Part shown: in pieces, positions 12,466-22,987 of the stretch | How the letters are laid out: each line of letters begins with the position of its first letter | Numbering within the stretch: the first letter of the stretch is position 1 | Made by a program: the position numbers and the translations under genes | Origin: Cryptomeria japonica | Lineage: Eukaryota > Streptophyta > Pinopsida > Cupressales > Cupressaceae | Direction of reading: 5' to 3' | NCBI RefSeq assembly: GCF_030272615.1 | Contig: NC_081412.1 | Span: 105,652,296-105,716,295 of the forward strand | DNA: 64,000 bases | The notes under the pieces: generated by a model | What the model was told of the DNA's origin: nothing | Seen by the model: only the letters and a program-made list of their open reading frames with translations | Database searches by the model: none

Positions 12466-13523
12466 TGTTAGGTCCCAAAGACAACTGAGAGGGGGGGGGG
12501 TGAATCAGTTGTCTAATAAATTCAAACCAAAACTAATTAACCACTTAATGCTTAATGCCGATAAACCAGTTAAGTATGCCAGTAGACAGTGTTAACAATA
12601 AATCGCTATACCGGTAAGGATTAATACATGAAACATAAACATAAAGTCATCCACAACACATGACACCAATATTTGTATGTGGAAACCCTATAAGGGGAAA
12701 AACCATGGTGGGAAACCTTACCCACAATCAGATGATACTACTGCAGATAGTAAGTGTACAAAAGGGGTTTGCACATCAGAAAGGCCAACAGCCTAGAGCT
12801 CACTGCTCAATCACAAATGGGAGTCACACTGACTATAGTTGGATAGTTAAATCCAATAAGAATGTACTGTACAAAATAGCATCTTCATATGCTGGATTCA
12901 GTACCGGTGTAATGCTGATATGCTTCTATAAAAACCTAACTTCACCTTCAAATGATTTCTTTGTGTATGCCTCTGCTTGATCTCACATATACCTTCACTC
13001 AAATCTTTTTCGCATTCCACACACTTGATCTTTACAAATAAGATCTTACATTTATACCATACCCTAAGACCAATTTTAGTAGGTTGGCTCTACAAGCTAT
13101 TACAATAAAAACATTTTACAAATAATATAATATCCGATGCAATAACCGATTAAACATGTCGGCTTAATGCATTTACAACAATAATAAATCATCTCCATAG
13201 CATGCCATGCTGATCTAAAAAAGATAAACCTGTCGGTGTAACCCTAGATAACCTGGACCTATTTGCCAGTAAAAGAAAATATGCAAATATGAATATACCA
13301 ATGATTATTACTTCAAAATAAAGTGTCCACATGATGTCTTCGACATTACCAAGTGTCTTCCATGTCATTCCATGTATCGGTGAACAATATGTCCTGTCGG
13401 TGAATCATATACCAGTAACTGTTGCATAGATTACTACTTGTCGGTGAATGTTGCTGGATCTCCAAAGTAGGTGTATTCAGTAGGTGTTGACATCAATGAA
13501 AAAACCATACCAAAATACCAACA
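12466..13523 (-). repeat. 3' LTR of element E (1058 bp)
   Basis: TGTTAGGTCC to ATACCAACA on the + strand. It matches 20830-21896 closely. On the minus strand it has a TATAAATGTAAGATCT core (complement at about 13041-13056), the GGGAAAAACCATGG block at 12696-12712 and a G-run of ten at 12491-12500. Confidence 0.92.
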
Positions 13524-13909
13524 ATCTCCTCCTTTGGCATTGATGGCAACACAAGATGGAAAAACCATCAAAGTGCCAAAACAGAAATGCCAAATACAAA
13601 AACCAACAATCTCCATTTCTCCCCCTGGGAGTAACGATACCAATCTTTCATACCAATTTCTCCTTAAATATGTTTTTCAAAATCTCTCCCCTAAAATCTC
13701 TTTTTCTTACCAAAAAGATAATGTGTTTTTCCATAGATATCTCTCCCCCTTTGACATCAAATGCCAAAGTCACAAAAAGTCAAGTTCATACAAAATACCA
13801 ACCAATTCAATATACCAACTACTCCCCCTGAGAAGTAGCTTCCTCATCAAATACCGGAATAAAAGATTTGTCCATTTAATGCTGTCAGTTGATGACAATC
13901 ATCAACTGT
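13524..13909 (-). other. Element E 3' untranslated region with repeated purine tracts
   Basis: The final PPT is the complement of ATCTCCTCCTTTGGCATT at 13524-13541. Further C-rich (minus-strand purine) boxes lie at about 13617-13630, 13739-13754 and 13819-13836. Open frames here are short and not conserved, so I do not call a gene. Confidence 0.75.
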
Positions 13910-14887
13910 CTAAGTCTCTACCGGTGGTGGTATGACTCCAAGCTGATCTCTAAGATACTCAAAAGTTTCCTTAGGCAAAGGTTTTGTGAAAATATTTGCA
14001 AGTTGTTCTTTAGTATTCACATAAACCAGTTTTATCTCTTTTTCTTCAACTTTTTCCCTTAGAAAATTTAGTTTGATAGAAACATGTTTTGTTTTAGAAT
14101 GTAATACCGGATTTTTAGATATATCAATTGCTGCAGTGTTATCACAGTATATAGTAATAGGTTCCTTGCATTTTACCTTTATGTCTTTCAACATTTGCTT
14201 AAGCCAAAGTACCTATGTACAGTTTGTTGCTGCTGCAACATATTCTGATTCTGCTATTGATAAAGATGTACAACTCTGTTTCTTACTCAACCAAGAAACT
14301 AATCTCTTTCCAAGAAAGAATGCTCCTTCAGTGGTGCTTTTTCTATCATCCACATCTCTTGCCCAATTTGCATCTGTATATGCACATAGATCAAAATTTT
14401 CATCTTTAGGATACCATAATCCAAGATTTGTTGTGCCTTGTAAGTACTGGAAAATCCTTTTCATTGCTGATTCATGATTTTCCCTAGGATTACTCTAAAA
14501 TCTAGAAACAATACATACTGCATTCATAATATCAGGCCTGGTTTGTGTCAAATATAGTAGACCTCCTATCATAGATTTGTATCTAGTTGGATTAATAGGT
14601 GTAGATTCATCCTTTTGAGATAATTTGTCATTTGTAGTCATAGGTGTGCTTACTGGTTTCATTTTCAACCATTGCTTTGAATAGTTTGAACTTCCCAAGT
14701 GCTTCTGATTTTTCTCTGAGAAAAGTAACCCAACACATTCTAGAATAATCATCAATAATTAGCATGAAATATCTATCACCTTGTAAGCTTTTAGTTCTAG
14801 CTGGACCACATAAATCAGTGTGAATTAAATCAAGAGCATTATTGGATTTTTCTGGAATACTTTTGAAACTAGCTCTAACTTGTTTTC
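13910..14887 (-). pseudogene. Element E integrase-RT fusion by deletion, plus RNase H
   Basis: RNase H is recognisable: YTDANWARDVDDRKSTTEGAF at 14464-14213, then IYCDNTAAIDIS, TKHVSIKLNFLREK and FTKPLPKETFEYLRDQLGV, ending at 13910. Upstream, at 14755-14495, integrase sequence (LFSEKNQKHLGSSN, matching FLREKSEALGKF in another frame) passes directly into the late RT segment KPVSTPMTTNDKLS. About 1.6 kb covering the integrase C-terminal half and the RT palm is therefore missing. Integrase start sequence continues to 14887, where the solo-LTR insertion interrupts. No catalytic RT motif remains. Confidence 0.85.
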
Positions 14888-15554
14888 TGTCATGCCCAAA
14901 CTTTTGGGCACAAACGGAATAATTTTTTTTTTTTTAAATACTTAACCTAATACAACTAACCTAATTAAAATAATGCAAAACTAGTTTAGTCTTAACTACG
15001 TTTTGAGTGATTTCAATAACTACACCAATTTGGCGAAAAACCATCTAAGTTGAAAGTGGAGTAATAATTCTTCAACCGAATTAATATTACCTTCCATTAA
15101 TAAATAATTAAACTCACTTAGCAAATAACCTTAACATTAATTGATAGGGAATAATAATAATCCTCATGTAGTCCTTTATTTGCCTAGGGTCTAAATTAAT
15201 TTTCCCTAGCTCTTAGATTAAATAAACCTATTAAATACAATTTCCATTAATCAAATTACCTTAAAAATCTAAAATTTAAAGAGGGGGTCAACTTGACCCT
15301 ACATATGTCATTTTAATTCCCTAAGGATTTATCCCCCCAATGAGTTTTTAAAACATCTTACTAAAATGCTCCTTCATACATAAAATAATTGAAAATGAAT
15401 TAATTAATTTTACAATTAATCATTTTGTGTCCATTTAATATGTATAATTTACTTACATATATATTTGGGTGTAGATAATTATACATTGAAGACACATATA
15501 CATATTTATACATTTTAGGAAGTGTGAGGGAATGTAAGATTGCATATCTATTCC

Positions 15555-15555
<1 letters not shown>

Positions 15556-15599
<44 letters not shown>

Positions 15600-15627
15600 C
15601 CACATATATATATATATATATATATAC
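15556..15627. repeat. TA microsatellite, interrupted
   Basis: Two TA runs (about 15556-15597 and 15603-15627) are separated by TTCCCAC. They lie inside the 4.26-kb insertion. Confidence 0.95.
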
Positions 15628-16193
15628 TTTTAAATATATTCCAAAGAGAAGGAGGGGTTTTTCTTTTCTTTATTTTATTAATTTACTTTTAAAATAATTC
15701 TACAAAGTCACATGCTAACCCTAACTTCTTTTTTTAACACCCATCCCACACACATCTTATTTTAAAACCTATGTGTGTTTGCCCTAACCCGAAATTAGGG
15801 TTAGGGCATGTGTGTGATAAAGTTTTTTTTTTTTTTTGTGTGCTGTGTGTGAGTGAAATTTCTTTATTTTTTTTGGTGTGTGTGTGTGCAGGTGTGGGAG
15901 CAGCGGCCATGGGAGGCAGCGCTTAATTTTCTCCATGATGAGGAACGAGGAATTCACGCGGGGCCGAATCGGCGATGATCCGCGGGGGAGGAGGAAGGAG
16001 GTGGTGCGGTATACCCGCGGGCTACGGATAGCGCCATCCACAGCTGCGGTGACCTGCAGACTATGGACAATGCCGCCCACAGCTGCAGCTCCCATAGTTT
16101 GTGGATGTCATCGCCCACAGCTGCAGGCTCCCTCCTCCTTCATTGCAATTTTTTTTTTTTTTAAATTAAAAATTCTATTTCTTTAAAATGTAT

Positions 16194-16194
<1 letters not shown>

Positions 16195-16286
<92 letters not shown>
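16195..16286. repeat. AT microsatellite, about 92 bp
   Basis: An uninterrupted AT dinucleotide run inside the 4.26-kb insertion, with shorter TA runs following near 16303 and 16360. The length is probably polymorphic or approximate in the assembly. Confidence 0.95.
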
Positions 16287-16291
<5 letters not shown>

Positions 16292-19153
16292 AGTATATTT
16301 ATATATATATTTTGAAATATGTAGACTTCAAAATAAGATATTTAAGTGAATAAAAGGGTATATATATATATATAGCTGTTTTTTATTTATAACTCATTTA
16401 GGCAAACATATGAGTTTTATTTTTAACTTAGAAAAAAGAGATTTTTCAAATATTACTTGTAGCATGTTAAAAGGAAAATATCTTTTTTTTTTTTATAAGG
16501 CTGGAATATGTATGTTTTATATTCTGTTTTTTTTTTTGTTTAAAAACATTCTGTAACTAACGTCTTCAATGCATTCTAACAGCAAGCTAAAATATAATCT
16601 TTTTCAGGTATAACAATAAAATTAAATCTAAATGCTAACCCTTCTTTTTTTAAATTAGGCTACTACTATAAGATTTAATTTTCTGCATTATATGAAAGAA
16701 CAAATAACAAATTTATTTTATTTTCAGTAGCATAAATAAACATAAATGAACATGTAATAACAGATTTAATTTATTTGCAGAATATACATAAATGCAACAA
16801 CTTTATTTCCTTTTTTTTTTTTAAATGAAGATTTTAATACAAGCTCATATATTTCATCTTCCCTTTTCGCAAAACTAACCAAATAGGAGAAATACATTTC
16901 TTTAAGCAAATTAAAATACAAAGCAAATAACAATACAATGGGTTTGAAACCCCAACTAGAATTTCCCTTCCATAGGAATATGAATAAAATAAATACACTT
17001 CTTTTCTTTTAGAAAATAAATACAACAATGGCTCTTTTTTTTTTTTTAAGCTACAATATTAAATACATTTTTCTTTTAAACTTTTCTGCAACATAAAATA
17101 GCAACAAATCTCTTCATCTTTTCTTTCCTATCCCAAGCAACCTACATTAAAAAAAACAACTTGACCATGGAGAGCTCACCTCCCAACCTAGGCTTACTAG
17201 AAGCCACCCCCGAGCTTGGAGAACCAAGCACTAGATGGGTCACAAACAAACAAACAAACAAACACAACAAATAAAGGGCAAACACTCAACATGCATTTTC
17301 CCATCCCAAGCTACACTCTCACCACAACTTGTGATGAAATTTCCACTGGTGGAAGTGGACCAAATACCATTGGGGAGATTGCAAGCATAATACAACTCAA
17401 GCCATCTCATGGCAAAACAAAATACAACAAATTCACCTCCACTCCCTTATGCCCCCCCAAAGGCATAAAAGCCATATTTTCTCCCCTTATGACCCCCAAA
17501 TGCATACACAAGGCTATGCAGCAAGGGTCACAAAGGACACCCTTGAGATCACTCTCCATAAGGAGAGCCTCTCACCCAAGGCTGTCATACTTTTTCCACC
17601 CCAAGACCATCCTACTCTCCCAAGAGTAGGAGGCCTTGGACACTCCCAAAACAAGAACACATAAACAAAGAATAAGGAAAGGAAAACATTTACACTTTTC
17701 TCCTTCAAAACAAATTACATATACACATCTCCTCATACAAGCATTTCTTTCTTTCAAAACAACATAAACAACATAAACAAAAGGAAGTAACACCAACCTT
17801 AATCTGCCAATAGGTATGTTAGACTTAGTTGGGGATGGGCTGCCCAAATCCACACAAACTTTCCACCAACACTTCACCAAAATTCTATCCTACAACTAAT
17901 TTTCAAAAAAAATGCATAATCTCCAACAATGGAGAGTGGGTGATTACTCACTAAGTCCCTAATCCTTGCCTAAGAAGGCCTCTCTCACACTTCCCAACCC
18001 CTTGGGTAAGGTGAGAGTTCCCATTGGTTGCTCTTCCCAACCTCTTACATGTTGCTAAAACTGGAAAGGGAAAAGGTGAGAGAGGATGGGGAAGAGAGTT
18101 TGACATCAAAAGGGAAGGTTGTCTATCCTAGGAGGAACCTTCTAAGTTGAATTTTCGCTCACCTTGGGAAAACCACTTTTTGAGGTGACTAAACAGTCAC
18201 ATGGGAGTAGTCACATGTTTAAAAATACCCCTAACCCATAGGTATACCCTTTGGACCTTTGAAAAAGTCCTAAAACTGACCCTAGGAGTCCATTTGACCC
18301 TTTAGAAACCCAACTGAAGTTAACCTGCGGGTCAAACCTGAGTTGACCACTCCCAAGACTCCCTACCCAAGGAAAATTTGGGACCACACTCATGTGTTTG
18401 GTTGGCTTTGGTAGAAACAAAACTCCCTCCAAGAGACAAGTCAAAATCAATGACACTAATCAGCACATGTGTCAAGTGACACAATAAAATACAATATAAA
18501 AATCATACATTGAATTTGTCTCTTGTAGGTTTACACAAATAAATAAAATCAAATTAACACACATGCATCATTTAATTTCACAAATAAAATACAACACATA
18601 CGGGGTGTTGTCTCTCCAAATAGACAACCCCTGGCTTAACAAACGTACATTGGTCTAGGTTTGGTTCTCCATATTATTTCCATGGTCACATGGATAATTT
18701 TCCTGCGCATCTCAATTAACACATTAGTAATTCCAAATAATCACAATCATATATATAATCAAACACATGTATTTCATTGCACATCAAACACTCATACATT
18801 TGACAATAATAATTCAATATCCGATTCATTCAAATTCGATTCCACATAAGAAATTATCATAATCCTCAAAATTGAACCATTCATAAAATGAGCATCCTAT
18901 TTCTATCATCAAAATGAAGTCCTGCAAATCTAATAATGACATACATCATTTCAAAATAATTCTATTGTAGCAACATATAAAGTTTCATAATCATAATGCA
19001 TAAAATGAAGCATCAATATACGTCAAAGTGACCCAAATCATGGAATCATATAGGTTCTAAATCCATAATGCATAAAATAAAGCATCCATAATAGTCTCAA
19101 TATGAAAATAACAGAAAATGTCAGGATGAGTCAGGGTAGGGCCTCACATTTTC

Positions 19154-20772
19154 CAAATTGACATTCCTTACAAATTGTGTTTTGAGGTTTCACAATTTTA
19201 GGTAAATCTCTAACTGTCTTAGAAGTACTGATTTTTACCATACAATCAAAATTTACATGACATAGTCTCTTATGCCATAACCAACTTTCATCTATATGTG
19301 CAATTAAGCATGCCTTTTCACTATTATTCAAATGAAAGATATTACCTCTAGTCTGATTACCAGTTGCAATTTCCAAACCAGTTCTATTCATGATTTTGCA
19401 TTTTCCATTTTTAAATTGTAACTGAAAACCTTTCTCAACTAATTGACCAACACTTAAAAGATTATGCTTTAATCCTTCAACATAGTAGACATTGTCAGTG
19501 TTATGTTTACCATCAAGAGATATTGAACCCTTACCTTTGATTGAACAGGCTTTGTCATGTCCAAATCTTACTAAACCTCCATTGTATTCTTGAAAGTTCA
19601 AGAATTTACCTTTGTCTCCAGTCATATGATGTGAGCATCCTGAGTCAATAATCCATTCATCCTTTGATTCAAATTTAGCTACTAGGACTTGTTCTACCAG
19701 TTGAGCAATAGGTGTTAGTTGATCTTCTATTATAGCAACAAAAACTCATCCATTGTTTGATGGATCCTCATCAGAATCATCAGTCACACCTTCATCAACA
19801 ATGTAACAAGATTTATCTTTGTTCTTCTTAAATCTGTATCTCTGATATTCAGGATTAGGCTTGTATATTATTCTAGCTTCTTCTCTTAGTCTAGCATGTC
19901 TATCAGGGTATCTTGAAGCCATATGACCAATCTTATTGCAGTTAAAACATTTAAAGGGTGCTTTACCTTCATACTTACTTCCAATTGGACCTTTTGGCAT
20001 TTTTCTTGCAAAAAGTGCTTCAAGTTCTTCAAGCTCTTCATTCTCCTTTCTGGTTTCTTCAAGTTCTCTTGCATAAAAGGCTCTCCAGTCTAATTTGTCA
20101 AATGATGGAGCAGATGATGTTGATGCTTTAAAGGCCAAATCAGTCTTTATAGTAGCAACAAGACCAAATTCCTCAATTTCAAAGGCTGAAAGTTTTCCAA
20201 TCAATGTATCCCTAGTTACTGATGTATTAGGCATTGTTCTCAACTCATTTATAACAGTAACCTTCATTTTATATGTCGGTGGTAAAAATATTAAGATTTT
20301 TGAAACAATCTCATCCTCACTCAAGGTTCCTCCACAACATTTGATACCCAAAATAATTTCATTTACTCTTTCCATAAAAGCATAAATCCTTTCATCTTCT
20401 TCCATTTTTCAGATGTTCATACCTGACTCAGAAGCTTTCAAGTTTTGCAATTTTGACTATGGAATCTCCTTCATTCAGTGTTTCCAAATGATCCCAAATA
20501 GCTTTAGTAGTAGACCTATCTAATAATCCCATGATTTGTTGATCTGATAATGCGCTCAAGAGTTCTTCTCTTGCTTTGCAATCATTTTCTTCATCTTTGG
20601 CTAAGGTGGTTGGAGCAGTCTGACCAGCTACAACAGTAGTATAACCATTCTTAGTAACTTCCCAAATGTCTTTACCGATGCAATTCAGATGTGTCTCCAT
20701 TCTGATCTTCCATATCCCATAGTTGGTTCCATCAAGTTTAGGACTGTCCTTCCTGAAATAATTAGTAGACAT
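19154..20772 (-). pseudogene. Element E gag-protease and start of integrase
   Basis: Gag starts at the ATG at 20772 (MSTNYFRKDSPKLDGTNYG), with a capsid resembling K and R1. The zinc knuckle near 19910-19955 reads CX2CX4HX4Y, the last Cys being Tyr. The protease motif DSGCSHHMTGD lies near 19610-19645. The LSVGQL segment follows, and GAG-pre-integrase (WLWHKRLCHVNFD...CKECQFGK) reaches the insertion at 19153. The frame is broken near 20405-20428 and near 19746. The 3' part of the same polyprotein resumes at 14887 on the other side of the solo LTR. Confidence 0.87.
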
Positions 20773-20815
20773 TGGATCTCCTCAAGTTGTTAAACTTCTA
20801 CAAAAAGAGGACTAG

Positions 20816-20829
20816 GCTTTGATACCAAT
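20816..20829 (-). other. Primer binding site of element E
   Basis: The minus strand reads ATTGGTATCAAAGC immediately inside the 5' LTR, a tRNA-iMet type site with one change from TGGTATCAGAGC. Confidence 0.88.
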
Positions 20830-21896
20830 TGTTAGGTCCTGGAGACAACTAAGAGTGGGGGGGGGGGGGGTGAATTAGTTGTCTAATAAATTCAAACCAA
20901 AACTAATTAACCACTTAATGCTTAATGCCGGTAAACTAGTTAAGTATGCTAGTAGACAGTGTTAACAGTAAATCACTATACCGATAAGGATTAATACATG
21001 AAACATAAACATAAAGTCATCCACAACACATGACACCAATATTTGTACGTGGAAACCCTGTAAGGGGAAAAACCATGGTGGGAAACCTTACCCACAATCA
21101 GATGATACTACTGCAAATAGTAAGTGTACAAAAGGGGTCTGCACATGTAGAAAGGCCAACAGCCTAGAGATCACTGCTGAATCACAAATGGGAGTCACAC
21201 TGACTATAGTTGGATGGTTAAATCCAATAAGAATGTACTGTACAAAATAGCATTTGCATATGCTGGATTCAGTACCAGTGTAATGTTGATATGCTTCTAT
21301 AAAAACCTAACTTCACCTTCAAATGATGTCTTTGTGTATGCCTCTGCTTGATCTCGCATATACCTTCACTCAGATCTTTTTTTGCATTCCATACACTTGA
21401 TCTTTACAAATAAGATCTTACATTTATACCATACCCTAAGACCAATTTTAGTAGGTCGGGTCTACAAGAATATTACAATAAAATTTTTTTACAAATAATA
21501 TAATATTTGATGCAATAACCAATTAAACATGTTGGCTTAATGCATTTACAACAATAATAAATCATCTCCATAGCATGCCATGCTGATCTGGAAAAGATAA
21601 ACCTACTGATGTAACCCTAGATAACCTGGACCTATTTGCCGGTAAAAGCAAATATACAAATATGAATATACCAATGATTATTACTTCAAAATAAAGTGTC
21701 CACATGATGTCTTTGACATTACCAAGTGTCTTCCATGTCATTCTAGGTACCGGTGAACAATATATCCTGTCAGTGAATCATATACCAGTAACTGTTGCAC
21801 AGATTACTGCTTGCTGGTGAATGTTGCTGGATCTCCAAAGTAGGTGTATTCAGTAGGTGTTGACATCAATGACAAAACCATACCAAAATACCAACA
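20830..21896 (-). repeat. 5' LTR of element E (1067 bp)
   Basis: TGTTAGGTCC to ATACCAACA on the + strand, the partner of 12466-13523. It carries a G-run of fourteen at about 20857-20870 where the partner has ten. The outer flank CATCT completes the target duplication. Confidence 0.93.
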
Positions 21897-21901
21897 CATC
21901 T

Positions 21902-22008
21902 TGGAGATTTTTTTGGATGTATTCAATTGGGGGAGACTTGTTTGGCCTTTTCTTAGCACTTGAATGTTTTTCACATCTAGTATTGCCATCAATGCCAAAG
22001 GGGGAGAT
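21902..22008 (+). other. R1 3' untranslated region, second part, and polypurine tract
   Basis: This resumes R1 after element E. ATGCCAAAGGGGGAGAT at 21992-22008 is the polypurine tract directly before the 3' LTR. Confidence 0.88.
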
Positions 22009-22619
22009 TGTTGGCCATTTGGAGGAATTGATTGTGTTGCATTGATGTTTTATCATAGATGTCAACACTAGTTGTTTTGGTTGTTTACCGGTATCCTTCT
22101 GGTCCTAATAGGCTATTTGGTTTTTGGTTGGATTAGATCATGATGATCCAGTATGCTCCAGTGTGTTTGGCTTATGGAATTGGCTTATTCATGCTACTCT
22201 AATTTATGTTCAGTCAGTTGGTTTTGATTTGGTGATCATATGCTATCTTGTATGCTAGTAATCTTGGTTTGTTGTTCTGGTGAGGGTTTCACCAACAGAG
22301 CTTTATTGAAGATCTTTGATGTTATGCATAAGTGGTGTTGGTACAACTTCTAGTGGAGATTCAGGATGCTGATGGTGATTGTGTTCGAGACTTGGTTGAT
22401 TGGGATCATTTCTTTAGTGTGTGTGGACCTAAATTGGGTCTCGGTTTATCTAGGTTATGGATCGGCTTAATGTAACATGTTGTTTGGACTTCTCAATGTG
22501 TTTCTGGGATGTCTTATGGGTTGGATATTATTTGTTTGGTCTTAGGCCAAAATGTTTTGTAATTAAGTAATTGTTTTATTGTCTAGTAGCCGACCTTATT
22601 ATTTGTGGTCGAGGGTTTG

Positions 22620-22642
22620 TATATATATGATGTAAGATCTCA
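22620..22642 (+). promoter_or_regulatory. LTR core promoter, TATA box followed by TGTAAGATCTCA
   Basis: TATATATAT at 22620-22628 is followed by GATGTAAGATCTCA. The same TATA plus TGTAAGATCT arrangement occurs in the K LTRs (48374-48392 and 54028-54046) and in E (minus strand, about 13041-13056). Conservation across families and the location before the U5 block support a core promoter. Confidence 0.65.
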
Positions 22643-22987
22643 TTGTAGAGCATGATGTAAGGGATATGGATATGTAAGGAGCAAATAATGTAATAATCAT
22701 TCATGTAGAGGATTTGGTCATTCGTTGGTGATCGAGTTGGGTTTATGTAAGAGGATTTAGTCCTACGGTATTGAGCTTAACATGATCTGTACTCAGGCAT
22801 AGAAGATGCTATCATTGTAGCTCATTCATTCTTCTGGATTGTAGTCTGGATTTCTATGTAGTTAGTGAGACTCCTTTTGTAATGAGAAGTGTGCTCTAGG
22901 ATATTGGCCTTCCTACAAGTGTAGGCCCCTCTATTTGTAATCACATACTTACTACAAAAGTATTATTTGACTATGGGTAGGCTTCCC

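Larger units (their letters stand above)
14888..19148. mobile_element. 4.26-kb noncoding insertion with TG...CA ends, probable solo LTR of a non-copia family
   Basis: Removing this segment restores element E integrase exactly. The 5-bp sequence TTTTC flanks it at 14883-14887 and 19149-19153, and the segment begins TGTCATGCCC and ends GGGCCTCACA. A 7-bp stem hairpin (GCCCAAA CT TTTGGGC) follows the left TG. I see no gag or pol coding, no primer site and no internal long direct repeat, so a solo LTR is the simplest reading; a noncoding (LARD-like) element is the alternative. TG-rich/CCC-type termini resemble plant Ty3/gypsy LTRs, but that class is an inference. It holds long TA repeats, a GC-rich island (15880-16140) and three short inverted repeats (17522-17630). 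Orientation is unknown. Confidence 0.8.
12466..21896 (-). mobile_element. Minus-strand copia element E with both LTRs, flanked by CATCT target duplications
   Basis: Two homologous TG...CA LTRs (12466-13523 and 20830-21896) bracket a minus-strand internal region with a primer site at 20816-20829 and a purine tract at 13524-13541. CATCT occurs at 12461-12465 and 21897-21901, a perfect 5-bp target duplication inside the R1 3' untranslated region. The interior is interrupted by a 4261-bp insertion (14888-19148). Without that insertion E is about 5.2 kb, short because integrase and RT are largely deleted. Its gag is related to R1 and K. Confidence 0.93.

Noticed and set aside
12491-12500. G-runs near LTR ends as G-quadruplexes
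   Set aside because: They are single uninterrupted runs, not four separated G tracts, so an intramolecular quadruplex is not supported.
13471-13935. 154-codon + strand frame across the E LTR border
   Set aside because: It crosses the LTR/PPT boundary and reads antisense to element E; it is a chance frame.
15878-16186. Open frame of about 100 codons in the GC-rich island
   Set aside because: It starts in a GT repeat, has no recognisable domain, ends in a poly-T-encoded Phe run and lies inside a TSD-bounded noncoding insertion.
16195-16286. Regular AT array considered as a CRISPR-like or centromeric repeat
   Set aside because: Simple dinucleotide microsatellite without spacers or a longer unit.
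17216-17629. 137-codon frame in the 4.26-kb insertion
   Set aside because: Low-complexity composition, no motif, overlapped by equally long frames on the other strand; no reason to call it coding.
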